This document shows positions 37,485 through 52,624 of a stretch of DNA of 64,000 bases, piece by piece; position 1 is the first letter of the stretch; the number at the start of each line of letters is the position of its first letter. The notes beneath the pieces were generated by a model. It was not told the origin of the DNA and ran no database searches. It saw only the letters and a program-made list of their open reading frames with translations. The stretch is from Aselliscus stoliczkanus. Lineage: Eukaryota > Chordata > Mammalia > Chiroptera > Hipposideridae. The translations under genes were made by a program, and so were the position numbers. The stretch covers positions 149,819,523 through 149,883,522 of the forward strand of contig CM066730.1 in assembly GCA_033961575.1 (NCBI GenBank), read 5' to 3'.

Positions 37485-38079
37485 TCACCCTCACTTTTGA
37501 TTGATACTTTGATCAGTGTACAATTCTAGATTGGAAATCTTGTCCTTTTCTTAGAATTTTGAAGACATTTCTCCACTGTCCTGTAGCTTCCAGTTGCTGT
37601 TGTGAAGTACTGGACCACTCTGGTTCAGGAGAATGTTCTGTTTTTTCTCTGTGGAACCATATACTTTCTCTTTGTCCCCATTAATCTGAAATTTCAAGTG
37701 ATTATCAGTTGCTGTTGGTCTTTTAAATTTTTAAAAAATAAAATCTGCTTAATACTCGGTAAGCCTTAAATGGCAAACTATGTCTTTTAGTTTGAAATGT
37801 TTTTTTGAAAAAGTTTTTATTTTTTCACCCTTATTTTCTCTCTGTCTGGAACTACTCCTGTTATTTGAATATTAGCTTCTAGGTTACTATGCAGCAGGCT
37901 TAGAGGACAAAAAAAAAAACACAAAAAAACCCCCTGCATTGGGGATAAGAAAACAGAGGGTGCCAGAAGGGATATCTCTGAGAAGATAATAAAATTGATA
38001 GATTATTTGACATAATTTATGGAATGGAGATTGATCCTCTAATTTTATTTTTTTCTCTCTCCTTATTTCCATATCTTTG

Positions 38080-38114
38080 CTGTTTGTTTGTTTGTTTGTT
38101 TGTTTGTTTGTTTA
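38080..38114. repeat. (GTTT)n microsatellite
   Basis: About eight GTTT units. Confidence 0.9.
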
Positions 38115-38194
38115 TGTCTTTAACTTCTGGGAGATTTTCTCAGTTTTATCTTTCAACCATCTTATAAATTTTAATCTATTTTTTGTCATCATAT

Positions 38195-38639
38195 ATATAT
38201 TTTTTTTAAAGATTTTATTGGGGAATTGGCAGAGGGGAACAGTGTTGGGGAATCGGGGAAGGGGAACAGACAAGTTGCTGTCTTTTTGTTCTTCAGTTTA
38301 GTTGCGGAGGATATTGCTTCACTGTTGGTATCGTCATTGTGCTCTTCCCGGATGAGGCAGATCTGTCGCTGGCCTCTGGATGTCGCTCACCGCGGCTATT
38401 GGCAGCTCGTGCTGGCTGCCAGCCGCTCACGCTGGCTGCGGGCCACTCACTGTAGCCTATGGCAGCCCACTGCAGCAGGGGCTGCAGCCCACACCATCAC
38501 CGGGGCTCGCACAGCCCAGCTCCAGGTGGAGCTGTTGTTAGCTGTAGAGGGCAGTGTCACTGGCCCTCATGTGGGATCCGAACCGGGGCCGTTGGCATCC
38601 CAAAACCAGCGCTTAACCAATGCGCCACTCGGCCGGCCC
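38195..38639 (-). mobile_element. Long tRNA-headed SINE (antisense)
   Basis: AAAGATTTTATTGGGGAATT to CACTCGGCCGGCCC. Exact 11-bp duplication TGTCATCATAT at 38184-38194 and 38640-38650. Very similar to the copies at 10581, 15290 and 57026, so a young subfamily. Confidence 0.93.
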
Positions 38640-38923
38640 TGTCATCATATTTTTAATTGCCAAGAGCCCTTTTGTTGTTTTTGCATCCGATTCTTGTTTC
38701 ATGTATGCAGCGTCTACTCACTTTGAAACTATTAATTACAGAGGGGTTTTTTTTTCCTTTTAGTTTTCTCTCTTCTCTGCCTTATTTGTATTTACTCCAT
38801 TTTTTCCTTCTTGTTGTTTGCTTTGTTTGCTGTCCTTTATGTAAGATGCTTTCCTCATATATCTAATATTTCTTAGCTGTACATTTTTATTTAAGAATAA
38901 TACACTTAAAAGTGAAAGAGAGG

Positions 38924-38971
<48 letters not shown>
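38924..38971. repeat. (TG)n microsatellite
   Basis: About 24 uninterrupted TG units. Confidence 0.95.
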
Positions 38972-38973
<2 letters not shown>

Positions 38974-39741
38974 TTGTCAACTAGTCATCTTAACTGAGGA
39001 TAACCTAGTTGGGCTTTTTCATTGGAGAACCCCAGCTGTCAGTATCTGTGGTGTTTTTCCCTCTTGGGCTGATTAGTTTCCCAGAGATGAATCCTCCAGT
39101 CTCTTGCCTCTGGGTTATAAGCCTGTTACATCTTCTCAGAACCAGGTGGGGAAAGGGTTGGTTGAAGGGGTACCATTTGTTCAATATGTATGTCTTTTTT
39201 AATCCCTTAGTTTTCAGTATGGAAACCTCACCCTTAACTGCCCAATCTAGAGCCTTTCTGAATCAACCTTTACAGTAAGTAAAGCTCTGGTCTTTTTCCA
39301 AGAGAGGGAAAGAACAGGTACTCAACTACCTTGAATACAAGAGGAAATCTGGGAGCCTGAGACCTTTGCTAAATTTCTAACCAATTCTACTATGTATTTT
39401 CAGCCCCACTTTTAGCAGATTCTACAGCATGAATTAGTCTGCTTTTGGACTTTCCTAACAGCTGATGGAGATTTCAACTTGGTCTGTTCTGCTAAGTCAG
39501 CTATCACTCATCCATCCACGTGCTTTGCAGATACCAAAATTTTGTGGCTGTTCTCTTTCATCTCTTCCATTCTCTGTGTCTGTATGAGTCTGTGCTTATC
39601 TTTATCCCTTTACTTTTATTTTCTTAAGGTTTTAAGAGGGAGTTGTGATAAACATATGTGTTTAGTTAGCCATCTTTAACCAGAAGTAACTCATGTTTAT
39701 TCTTTTAGGTCAAACTCAAATGTCATTTCTTTTCTATAATT

Positions 39742-39847
39742 CTTTTTTTTTTTGAGAGCAGTGTCACTGGCCCTCATATGTGGGACCCAAACCGGGGCCG
39801 CTGGCTTCCCAAGCCAGCGCTTAACCACCATGCCACTCGGCTGGCCC
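39742..39847 (-). mobile_element. Short tRNA-headed SINE (antisense)
   Basis: GAGAGCAGTGTCACTGGCCC to CACTCGGCTGGCCC. Target duplication TCTTTTCTATAAT at 39728-39740 and 39848-39860. Confidence 0.9.
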
Positions 39848-40144
39848 TCTTTTCTATAATTTTTACTGATACCATGTGCAAAATTAATTTCTCCATCATA
39901 TATATTCTCATAGAACTTTATATATGTCTATCATAGCATTTACCAAGCTTTGTTATAATTATTTGGATGACTCCTAACTACAATCCCCTTGAGAGCCATT
40001 ATTGTATAATACTATTATATTACATAGTATAGTTTCTTTTTCATGGTAGGTTTTTTAAATTGAATTGAGCCAATATAAATGAATATTCATCATCTTCAGT
40101 TAGTATTTGAAATTGAGGTTAAAATGGCCTTTTAAAACATTCCT

Positions 40145-40612
40145 GGGCTGGCCGAGTGGCGCATTGGTTAAGAGCTGGCTTGGGATGCCAGCGGCCCTGG
40201 TTCGGATCCCACATATGAGGGCCAGTGACACTGCCCTCTACAGCTAAGATGGTGAACAACAGCTTCACCTGGAGCTGGGCTGCTGTGAGTCCCCAGGACA
40301 GCATAGCTGCAGCCCCTGCTGCAGTGGGCTGCCATAGGCTACAGTGAGTGGCCAGCAGCCAGAGTGAGCAGCTGGCAGCTAGTGTGAGCTGCCAAGAGCC
40401 GCTGTGAGTGGCCGTCCAGAGGCCGGAGACCGATCTGCCTCACCCATGAAGAACGCAATGATGATACCAACATGGGCCAGTGAAGCAATGTTCTTCACAA
40501 CTAGACTGAAGAACAAAAGGACAGCAACTTGTCTGTTCCCCTTCCCCGGTTTCCCAATGCTGTTTCCCTCCCCCAGTTCCCCAATAAAATCTTTAAAAAA
40601 ATAATAATAAAG
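40145..40612 (+). mobile_element. Long tRNA-headed SINE
   Basis: GGCTGGCCGAGTGGCGCATT head, full body, CAATAAAATCTTTAAAA tail with (AAT)n. Flanked by CATTCCT at 40138-40144 and 40613-40619. Confidence 0.9.
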
Positions 40613-40623
40613 CATTCCTATTT

Positions 40624-40775
40624 GAAGGGCCGGCCAAGTGGCTCAGTTGATTAAGAGCTCACTCAAGTGTGCGAGCTCTGAGCAACAGGGTTGCCAGTTG
40701 GATTCCCGGCCCGAGCTGAGCAGCCGCTGAGCTGCCAACAGGTAGCAGGATGGCTCAGCTAAAAAAAATTTAAAA
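40624..40775 (+). mobile_element. Second-type SINE next to the preceding SINE
   Basis: GGGCCGGCCAAGTGGCTCAG to GGATGGCTCAGCT plus A's. Duplication ATTCCTATTT at 40614-40623 and 40776-40785; its left copy overlaps the right duplication of the long SINE at 40145. Confidence 0.9.
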
Positions 40776-41107
40776 ATTCCTATTTTACTTTCAGGGGCCT
40801 TGAAATAATGTCTAAACATACCTCCACAAATGTAAACCCATCCCAAAGGATGTTTAACTTAAGCCTCTCTGCAGCCAGGCTTATTGCTAACTTGAGATTG
40901 AGGATATATCTGGCTTAGTTACACAGCCAACCTTGAAAAGAAGAAGCAGGTTTGCTTGAAAAAAACCAACAGTACCCATTGGTTATGTAGAATATGATAC
41001 CCTGCTACAGTGACAGAAAAGATGCAAGAATGTGATAGTTTTAAGGCATCACAATTGATCAGCAGTATCAAAAACTAAGTCCAAATAAACCATTTTCCCT
41101 GGAAATA

Positions 41108-41500
41108 TTAAAATTCTACTATGTGTCAAGTAGTATGTTAGGCCCTTTACTGTATCTCATTTAATTCTCACAAATGTTATCTCATTTAATTCTCCCTACA
41201 ACATAGGTTTTATGACCTCAGTTTTACAGTTGAGGGATTTGAAGCTCAGAAAATCCAAGTCATCTACCCAAAAATTGAAACCCTTTTGGAACAATTTCCT
41301 TCTGACCCCTCTTCTTGCACTAAATGACCTTCCTCTGTGCTGCTCTCATTCCCTGAACATATCTTTATCTACACTTATCATATTCAAGTGGCATTCTGTT
41401 TATTTATCTCCCCCCCGCTAGACAGTTCCTCAAGGGTAGAAATAGTGTCTTATTCTCCAGTACAAGACTTTGAACATGGAAAACTCTTGATAAATGTTTG
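41108..41500. repeat. Antisense MIR piece followed by sense L2 piece
   Basis: ATTTAATTCTCACAAATG and CAGTTTTACAGTTGAGGG (about 41160-41235) are MIR-like antisense. 41290-41500 resembles L2 (CTTGATAAATGTTTGTTG end). Confidence 0.5.
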
Positions 41501-41720
41501 TTGTACTGCAAATTCAAGTTCAGAATTTAAGCCCTAATCTATCTTGTTCACCATCATAGGCACACATCCAGATATCAAGATAATTACTCTGCTTTAAGGA
41601 AGCTTTGGAAAGGAAAAATTAGCCAGTTGTGAATACTTTAGCAGATCTGGTTTTGCATATTGAGAAATGCTGATATTTTGGGAACTTTTCTTACCAACTA
41701 AAAATGGAAGAAAATAATAA

Positions 41721-42664
<944 letters not shown>

Positions 42665-42679
42665 AATCTACTGATATTT

Positions 42680-42790
42680 ATTTTATTTTATTTTTTGAGG
42701 GCAGTGTCACTGGCCCTTATATGTGGGACCCGAACTGGGGCCGCTGGCTTCCCAAGCCAGCACCTAACCACCGCACCACTGGGCCGGCCC
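42680..42790 (-). mobile_element. Short tRNA-headed SINE (antisense)
   Basis: (TTTTA)n tail, GAGGGCAGTGTCACTGGCCC, head CACTGGGCCGGCCC. Exact 15-bp duplication AATCTACTGATATTT at 42665-42679 and 42791-42805. Confidence 0.93.
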
Positions 42791-43379
42791 AATCTACTGA
42801 TATTTTTAATCTTAAAAAGGAAATCCTTTAACTCATTGTTCTTGCTTGGTCTTCAGCTACTGTACAATTATTGTTAGTGTATTTAAGGCAGCTAAGATAA
42901 TGAGATGAAAAGCCTGCAATTTTGCCACTTTTTTAACTTACCCTTTACTGGCACTCATCTAATCTCCAAAACGCAGGAAGCCATCTTTTTAGTATTGACT
43001 TTGGATTGGCATAGAGAGAGTCAAATTTATATAAACATGTGCCTCCAGTCTGTCAGTATCTTCCTTGTCATGATACTATATTAGTTATTCATTGTTACTG
43101 TTCTCATTTGAGTATGTTACTTCCTCTGCAGTCTTCTCAAGTTGTAGCTGATTTATCTCTCACACCTCTTTACCACTAGACCTGATGGAGAAGTAGGCTT
43201 CCTGCTTATTCTTCATTGCCATTTCTACATCATTGTCCTTCAAGCCTTCTTAAAATACCCCCCAGCTTTAAAGTTTACACCATCAAAATATTCTGTCTAC
43301 CACCCTCCTAGTTTTGGAGATTTGTAGACTTCTGGTTGAATCCCCCAAATTCCTTGAAGATTTTTGGCTGTTGGCCCAC

Positions 43380-45856
43380 AACACTACTTTTTGTCACTAC
43401 TTCTGTCATAATTCTTGATGATTTCAGTAGTCACAATCGATTATCCTTCCAGTATTCTAGCCTATTGGTTCTTTGACCTCCTCTCTGTTAATAATCTCAT
43501 CTTCCAACATAATTTAGCCATACAATCCCAAGAACCTTGTCTTTACCAATAACTTTCTTCATAATCTCAATTTAAAGCAGTTCTAATTACCACCACCAGT
43601 GTTTACTAGCTTATTTTCTTTAGTATCCCAATTCCAGTAATTCTTTGACCCACTAGGAATTTTGATCCTATTTTTTCATTCTCTTGATAGCCCATTTTTC
43701 TCCTTATCCAGGTTAGATTCCTTGGTGCGTCATTGTAATCACTCTCTAGCATACACACTCAACCCCCTCTTTGCCTTTGTTACACTCATCTAGCAAATCC
43801 CTAATGTTAGTAGTTCAGTCTAACTCTCTGATTACTTGGTGCCACACCTGCACAGCTGAACTTGATGGAGAGAAAAACAACCATGGTAACTGGTCTTAAA
43901 TTTAAGTTTATAACCACTAATCTCAAGTGGATCCATAGTACTGTGTTCTCATCCACTGCATTCCCCTAGTCTATACCTTGTTTTACTCTTCTAAATTACT
44001 ATTTCCCAGCATCTTTTCCCTGAAACTTTCTATATTCCTCTCCTTCCTCACTTTCATCTGATAGCCTTGCTTCCTATTCACTGAGAATATAGAAACAATC
44101 AGAAGAGAATTTCCAAAATTATATCACACCATCTGCCTGTCTATGTCCACCTACTGTGCTTTTTTCCACTGTTTGGGTTTGTTCTTCTATCTGAGTTCAA
44201 GCCTTCCATTTATTCTCAAGATCCTGTTCCTTTTCTTTTATCCAGGGCATCACTCCAGAAATTCTCTCCTGTCTCTCCAGCCTCATAAATTTTTGTGGAT
44301 TATTTCTATGAGTATACAAGCACATTGTTTTATCTCTCATCCCAAAACAAAACAAAAAGTACTCATGGCCTCACATGCCTGTCTGGCTACCACCTTGTTT
44401 TTCTGAAGTAGTAAAAATAAGTGTTAGATTTAAGGAAAATAATTTAAAAAATAGTATATATTTACCATCTGCCTCTTCTGTTCTTATTCCCCCTTGAACT
44501 CACTCCAGTCAGGCTTTCATCACCCCACTACTAAAACCCCACTAGTGGTACTGATCACTAATGCTAACCATTGCTAAGTCTACTGGTTGAGTCAGTCATA
44601 ATCGTACTTGACCTGTAAGCAATATTTGTCAACAGTTGATCACTGCTTCCTTGAAACTTCTTTTTTATCTTATTTCCAAGACACTGCTCTCTCGGTTCTC
44701 CTCTTATTTCATTAGTCCTTCCTTCTGATTCTTTTTTACTGTCTCCTCCCCACTTCCCAACCTAAAATGTTAGAGTACCCAGGGTTTATTCATTAAACCA
44801 CTTCTCTTTATATACTTATTCCATTGGTGATTGCATTGTTTAATAATCATCTATATACTAACAACTCCCAAGTTTATACCTCCTGTCTAGAGTTTTCCTC
44901 TCAACTCCAAACTTGTATGGTTCAACTGCCTTTCAGTATCTCCACTTAGATATTAATAGGCATCTCAGTAGGATTTCTTACCCCTCAAACACCAGCCAAA
45001 TCTGCTTTTCCTGCAGTCTTCCCATCCATATATGACAAGTCTGTCTTAAAAACCGTGTAGTCAGTCTTGCTTTTTCCCTTTCTTTCTCACCCCAGATCTA
45101 ATCCATGAGAAAACCCTATTGCCTTTACTTTCAGAAACATCCAGGATCCATCTATCTCATCAGCTCCACTGCATATTACTCTGGCCAAGTTACTCAACAC
45201 AAATTATTGCAGTGGCCTTCTAACTGCTCCTCCTGCTTCTGCCCTTCCATCTCATTGTCTATTCTCAACACTGCTGCCACTTATCCTTGTAAAATGCAAG
45301 TCACATCATATACCTTCCACAGCTCAAAGCCCTCCAGTGGCTTTTCATCTTACTCAGAAAGCCAAAGTCATCTTTCACTCACGGCCTACAAGGCCCTCAT
45401 GTTCTGCCTCCCTATTATCCCTCTGACCTCATCTCCCATGATTGCCCTGCTTGCTCATCCCATTCCAAGTACACTGGCCTCTTGCTGCCCTCAAGCACTC
45501 CAGATGTATTCCCACCTCAGGACCTTAGCACTTGCTGTTCCTCTTTCCTAGAATGCTCTTCCCTTAGTTATGTCTAAGGCTTTTCCTTCAGTCCTTTCAG
45601 GTCTCTGTTCAAATGTTACTTTATTAGAGACCATTCCAAATAAACCAATCACCCTCACCCAACACCAGCTTGCCTTTCTCCATAACTCTGCTCTAGTCTT
45701 TTCTATAGCACTCATAAACATTTGATAATCTGATATATTATATATTTATTTAACTATCTCTCCCCATTTGAATGTAAAGGTTCCTGCAGGTAGGGACTTT
45801 ATATATTTTCAGCACCTACCATGTATTAGGTACTCATTATTTGCTAACTTAATGAA
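43380..45856 (+). repeat. Long L2 copy (sense)
   Basis: From about 44450 the order follows L2 closely: CAACAGTTGATCACTGCTTC, CAACTCCCAAGTTTATACC, ATCTCCACTTAGATATTAATAGG, AAAGCCCTCCAGTGGC, TACAAGGCCCTCATG, TCTCTGTTCAAATGTTAC, and an end at ACTTAATGAAT. 43380-44450 is compatible with upstream L2 but less clear. Non-coding. Confidence 0.65.
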
Positions 45857-46576
45857 TTACAAAACATATTGATTGGGAACTTAATCCCCACTGTGGGCTG
45901 AGCCAACCCACGCTGGACTCTCAGTTCAAAAAGAGAGTTGTTTAGACTGCCACCAGCAGAAGGGGTCATTGTGCTTCAAATTCTGAAGAGATGACCATAT
46001 TCCAAGGACTTTCGCATAGTGGATGAAGATGTTCATTTCTTTCAGGTTCAGTCTGAATCTTCTGACTTTCCCTCCCAGTTTTTTTTTTTTGCATAGGCTC
46101 AGTAGATGCACACCTCATTTGGGCATCTCTGGAAACATCTGTATAGTACTTCAGTTCTTGATTTCAAATAGTTTTAACTGCCTTTTATTTGGCAGAGAGT
46201 CAGTTAAATAATCCTTTTTTTTTTTCTTTTTTCTTTCCTTAAATGTCATTTCCATGAGTCCCTCCTGTATCTACAGTTTAGACAGTGTATCTTACATTTG
46301 GTCTCCCTACACACCACTCCTAAGTATTGAGCCTACTTTGTCTGCTGTTTTGGTTTCTTTGCAGCTTAGTTCTTAAGAGAGGTGGCATGATAAGACTCTA
46401 ATGAGAAAACAAGTTAATTAGTCTTTTGTCAGCATCAGTTTTTCTTACTGGAAAACAAGACTGTATGCCTGCAGATATCAGTGTGATAAAGATACCAGAA
46501 TACACTGAGCTTTAGCTTTTTTTCAGCTTCTAATATGAATTTCATGGAAGTCCTCCGTCTGATAAGGGTCATGCTA
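45857..46576. other. Intron sequence, no firm element
   Basis: T-runs at about 46080 and 46217; otherwise unassigned. Confidence 0.45.
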
Positions 46577-46657
46577 TTGGGTTGTCAGAAAAGTCATGAT
46601 GCATTTTTGCAAAGAAAAACATAGAAAAAATATGTCATGACTTTTCCAACAACCCAA
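46577..46657. mobile_element. 81-bp palindromic mariner-like MITE
   Basis: Starts TTGGGTTGTCAGAAAAGTCA and ends TGACTTTTCCAACAACCCAA, so the halves are near-perfect inverted repeats around a short A-rich centre. Flanked by TA on both sides (46575-46576, 46658-46659), as expected for Tc1/mariner. A second copy of identical length is at 48494. Confidence 0.85.
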
Positions 46658-46870
46658 TATAAATGAGACAGGTTATGGATTGACCAGGGAAGTTACTTAC
46701 CTAGCTACTTCTCTCTTCCTCTGACTTCTATAGAGGCAGTTTGTAGCCTCCTAATTGAGCAGCTGGATACCACTGTTCCTCCTTTCTTCCATGTGACTGG
46801 ATCCTAGGAGAAATTGATCTTCTGTAATAAGTGAAAAAGCATCCATAGATCTCTGTAAAAAAGTTCTTTC

Positions 46871-47105
46871 GGGCCAGCCAAGTGGCGCGGTGGTTAAGAG
46901 CTAGCTTGGGACGTCAGTGGCCCTGGTTCGGATCCCACATATGAGGGCCAGTGACACTGCCCTCAAAAAAAAAAAAAAAAAAAAAGATTCACTTTGGGCC
47001 GGCCAAGTGACGTGGTGGTTAAGAACTGGCTTGGGACGCCAGCGGCTCTGGTTCAGATCCCACATATGAGGGCCAGTGACACTACCCTCTTAAAAAAAAA
47101 AAAAA
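46871..47105 (+). mobile_element. Two short SINEs in tandem at one target
   Basis: Unit 1 is 46871-46985, unit 2 is 46996-47105, each head plus poly(A). AAGTTCTTTC flanks the pair (46861-46870 and 47106-47115). The ten bases between them (GATTCACTTT) look like a decayed copy of the same target. Confidence 0.88.
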
Positions 47106-47254
47106 AAGTTCTTTCCATAGAGGCAGAAACACACTGAAAGTTATCCAATAAACAGGTAACAAAACAAATACCCAGAAAGATGGTAGAGTGACTGATCTCA
47201 CTACACATATTATTCTTCTGCCCACTCTCCCACCCTGAAGAAGACAGAAGTTAG

Positions 47255-48290
<1,036 letters not shown>

Positions 48291-48493
48291 AATAAACAAA
48301 TGCAAATCAAAACAACACTGAATTACCATTTTTTGATTGTCAAATGGTCAGGGATTTTAAAAATAAAGAGTTTTTGGTGTGAGAGAGGTTTCTTGGAGAT
48401 AAGTAATAATATCATATACTATTGGTAGGAGTGTAAATGCTTACAGCCTTTCTGAAGGGTATTTCAGCAACACTTGTAAAAGCTTTTAAAATA

Positions 48494-48574
48494 TTGGGTT
48501 GTCAGAAAAGTCATGACACATTTTTGCAACGAAAAACATAGAAAAAATACGTTATGACTTTTCTGACAACCCAG
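48494..48574. mobile_element. 81-bp palindromic mariner-like MITE, second copy
   Basis: Same ends and length as the copy at 46577; differs at only a few positions (for example the final base is G instead of A). TA flanks at 48492-48493 and 48575-48576. Inserted next to an L1 3' end. Confidence 0.87.
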
Positions 48575-48576
48575 TA

Positions 48577-49298
48577 CATTGATAGGATTGCAGATTGGTA
48601 CAATCACTATGGAAAACAGTTGGAGGGTTCTCAAAAAATTAAAAATAGAACTACCTTATGACCTAGTAATTCTGCTTCTGGACATTTATCTGAAGAAATT
48701 CAAAACATGAATTCAAAAAGATATACACATCCCTCTGTGCATTGCAGCACTATTTACAATAGCCAAGATATGGAAACAACCAAAGTGCCCATCAATAGAT
48801 GATTGGATAATGAAGATGTGGTACACACATACAATGAAATATCACTCTGTCGTAAAAAAGAATGAAATCTTAACATTTGCAACAACATGGATGGACCTAG
48901 AGGGTATTGTGCTAAGTGAAATAAGTCAGACAGAGAAGACAAATACCATATGATCTCACTTATATGTGGAATCTAAAGAACAATATAAATGAACAAACAA
49001 AACGGAAACAGATTCATAGATACATAGAACAAATTGATGGTTGCCAGATGGGAGGGAGGTGGAGGGCTGAATGTAAAAGGTGAAGGAAGGGAGAAGTACA
49101 ATTGTTAGTTTCAAGATAGTCACAGAATATAAAGTGTAGCATAAGGAATATAGTCAATAATATTGTAATAACTATATATGGTGCCAGGTAGGTACTAGAC
49201 TTACTGGGGGGAAAACTTTGTAAATTATATAAATGTCTAACCACAATGTTGTATGCCTGAAACTAATGTAAAATAATATTGAATGTCAACTATAATTG
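48577..49298 (+). repeat. L1 3' end (sense)
   Basis: ORF2 C-terminal and 3' UTR text: GCAGCACTATTTACAATAGC, CAAGATATGGAAACAACC, AACATGGATGGACCTAGAGG, AAGTGAAATAAGTCAGACAG, GATTCATAGATACATAGAAC, CTAATGTAAAATAATATTG. Confidence 0.85.
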
Positions 49299-49339
<41 letters not shown>

Positions 49340-49361
49340 TTATTTATTTATTTATTTATTT
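49299..49361. repeat. (TA)n and (TTTA)n tract
   Basis: About 18 TA units, then six TTTA units, at the junction of the L1 tail and a SINE poly(T). Confidence 0.9.
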
Positions 49362-49496
49362 TTTAGCTGAGCTATCCTGCCACTTGTTGGCAGCTCAGCA
49401 GCTCATCTCGGGCTGGACATCGAACTGCTGTTGCTCAGAGCTCAGCTCACACTCTTGAGCAAGCTCTTAACCAACTGAGCCACTCGGCCAACCCCC
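49362..49496 (-). mobile_element. Second-type SINE (antisense)
   Basis: TTAGCTGAGCTATCCTGCC to CACTCGGCCAACCC; CAAATATAT occurs on both sides. Confidence 0.85.
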
Positions 49497-49519
49497 ACAA
49501 ATATATTTTTTAAATTAGC

Positions 49520-50000
49520 CTTTAAAATACATTCATACCCTTTGATCCAGGAATTCTTCATCTGGGAATTTATCCTAAGCTATAATTAACTAAAAATATG
49601 CATAAAACTAGAGGGTATATTAGAGGTTAGTTATAAATAATGTACAGGTGAAGAAAATTGGAAACAATCTAATGTCCAACAATAGTGGATTGATTGACTC
49701 AGTGTATTGTACACATGTGCAGTGGAATAATGTGTAATCACTTTTAATGTTAGAGAAGTACATTTAATGACATGAAAAAATATTTACATTGTGTGGAAAA
49801 ACCTAGTTACAAAACAAAACAATAATTATAATGTCATCATTGCACTGTAATTAAAATTGAATAGAAAAGTCTGAATATATATACATGAAAGTGGAAATAA
49901 GAGTTATCTCTGATTTTTATTTTACATTTTAATTATCTGTGTTTTGAAATTTTTTGCAATTCTATAATTTTTAATCTTGTCTGTAAAAGAAATCACAAAA
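49520..50000 (+). repeat. Old L1 3' end (sense)
   Basis: CCCTTTGATCCAGGAATTC, GGGAATTTATCCTAAGC, GAAAATTGGAAACAATCTAATG and CAGTGGAATAATGTG are diverged L1 3'-end landmarks. Confidence 0.65.
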
Positions 50001-50009
50001 TAAACCATA

Positions 50010-50520
50010 AATCTCATTATAATCACTTGCCAACTTATAAGCCTTTGGTAGTCCTCCATCACTCCTAACGTAAATTCAAACTCCCTAGTATGGCATTCAA
50101 AGGCCTTTACAGTCTAGATTCTACCTTTCCAGGCTATCTCTAGCCACATAACCTAGCTCCACACAGAACTATTCATTCGTCATACTCTGAAGATGCTGTG
50201 TAGAATACTTTTTGTGTCTTTACTTATATGCCTTTGCTTATATGTTCCCTTTACTAGGAATGCCTTTCTCTGTTTGTACACCTTTTAAAATCTTACTTGT
50301 TCTACAAAGTACAGCTTAAATATTATTTTCTCTCTGTATATATTTCTATTGTGTCATTTTTGAACTGTTTTATAACGATCTGTTTATGTATCATTTCTGC
50401 ACTCTTGGAGGGAAGTGACCATTTCTTATTCATCTCTCTACTTTTGTTTGCCTGCATACTAGCTGGCATATAATTAATAGGTTCTCAGGAAATATATGAT
50501 TAATAAATGAATGAGGCCTC
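50010..50520 (+). repeat. L2-like 3' region (sense)
   Basis: GTATGGCATTCAAAGGCC, ACTAGGAATGCCTTTCTC, and the end ATTAATAAATGAATGAGG. Confidence 0.55.
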
Positions 50521-50784
50521 TCCGTTTAGGCAGTTAGTTGCTACCTCCACTGGGTTCCCATAGTATATATCACATTTTATTATCCTTGTTGTGTGTCCCT
50601 TTTTATACCATGCCACTATGCTGAGGCTTCAAGGTAGCTCTTTGAATGTAAAACCTGTGACTTATTCAACTTTGTAATCCTTAAAAGATAAAATACAGTT
50701 CCTGGTATAAGTAGATGTCAGGTTGAATTTGAGGAACTGAACGAAACACAAACTCCCTTTCTCAAGCATGAATTTTCCTGTTGA

Positions 50785-51747
<963 letters not shown>

Positions 51748-52099
51748 TGAGAGGTTTCCTTAGGCTTCCTTTCTTTCCCACCCTCCTTTCCCACCCTGTA
51801 AACTAGCCCTGTCCTAGTCTCACATTTTACCTTGCCACCTTATTTTGTTCCTCTCACTTCCCATGAATGCTTAAAGGGTGTGATCCAAGGGAAATAAAAA
51901 GGGGTAGAGGGATTTCAGGAGTCAGGCCACTTCTAGAAGTGGTAAAGAATTTCCATCAAGAGTGTGTTATCCCTTACAATTGTATAATACTCTCGTGTTT
52001 CCTTTGAACTTTCTTCCTCATGATGGTTTTGTACCAATTTTACAAATGAGAAATACAAGGAAAGTAATTTAGTAGAGTCCCAAAGTAGCAAGGACTAGA

Positions 52100-52325
52100 G
52101 ACAGAATTGATTCTTCTCTCCTTTATGCCATCACTATATTGTATACATACATTTATTATAGTATTTAGCATACTGCATTACAATTTGTTTACAAGTGAGT
52201 ATCTCTTACTGAGCTGTCAGCTCCTTGAAAGCAGAAATTATGACTTATTTATCTTTGTGATCCTAGCACTTAGTGCAATACCTCCCATTTAATAGTCTTC
52301 CATAAATACTTACCAGATGGATAAG
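52100..52325 (+). repeat. L2-like 3' end (sense)
   Basis: GCTGTCAGCTCCTTGAAAGC, TTTGTGATCCTAGCACTTAG and TAAATACTTACC in L2 order. Confidence 0.5.
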
Positions 52326-52624
52326 AGGGAAAAAGAAAGAAACGAAAACTCTGACTTTTAAACCTGTGCTCTTTTTCTGAAACTTTGAACCCAAAGGTGG
52401 AGCATATTAAAGTAATAATACCATAGAAGTTGCAAGTGTTATAAAAGTAATAGTTTAACTGGGTGGATTCGAATTTCTCTGGGTAGAGATACAAGGGGTG
52501 GTCCCAATCCAAGCTAGGGCTTCCTTTATCTTCCATCTGATCCCCTGAAATGGTATCACCATCTTTGGTCTGTTTCATTTGCCCAGAGACACTTGCAATT
52601 GGAAAGCATGAGGTTGCATTTGGG

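Larger units (their letters stand above)
36628..39727. other. Intron with ancient LINE-like sequence, interrupted by two long SINEs
   Basis: GCAGATATTGCTCTTCACTG, GAAGACATTTCTCCACTGTC and AGCTTCCAGTTGCTGTTG resemble a widespread old mammalian repeat read antisense; family not assigned. No coding exon seen. Confidence 0.35.
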
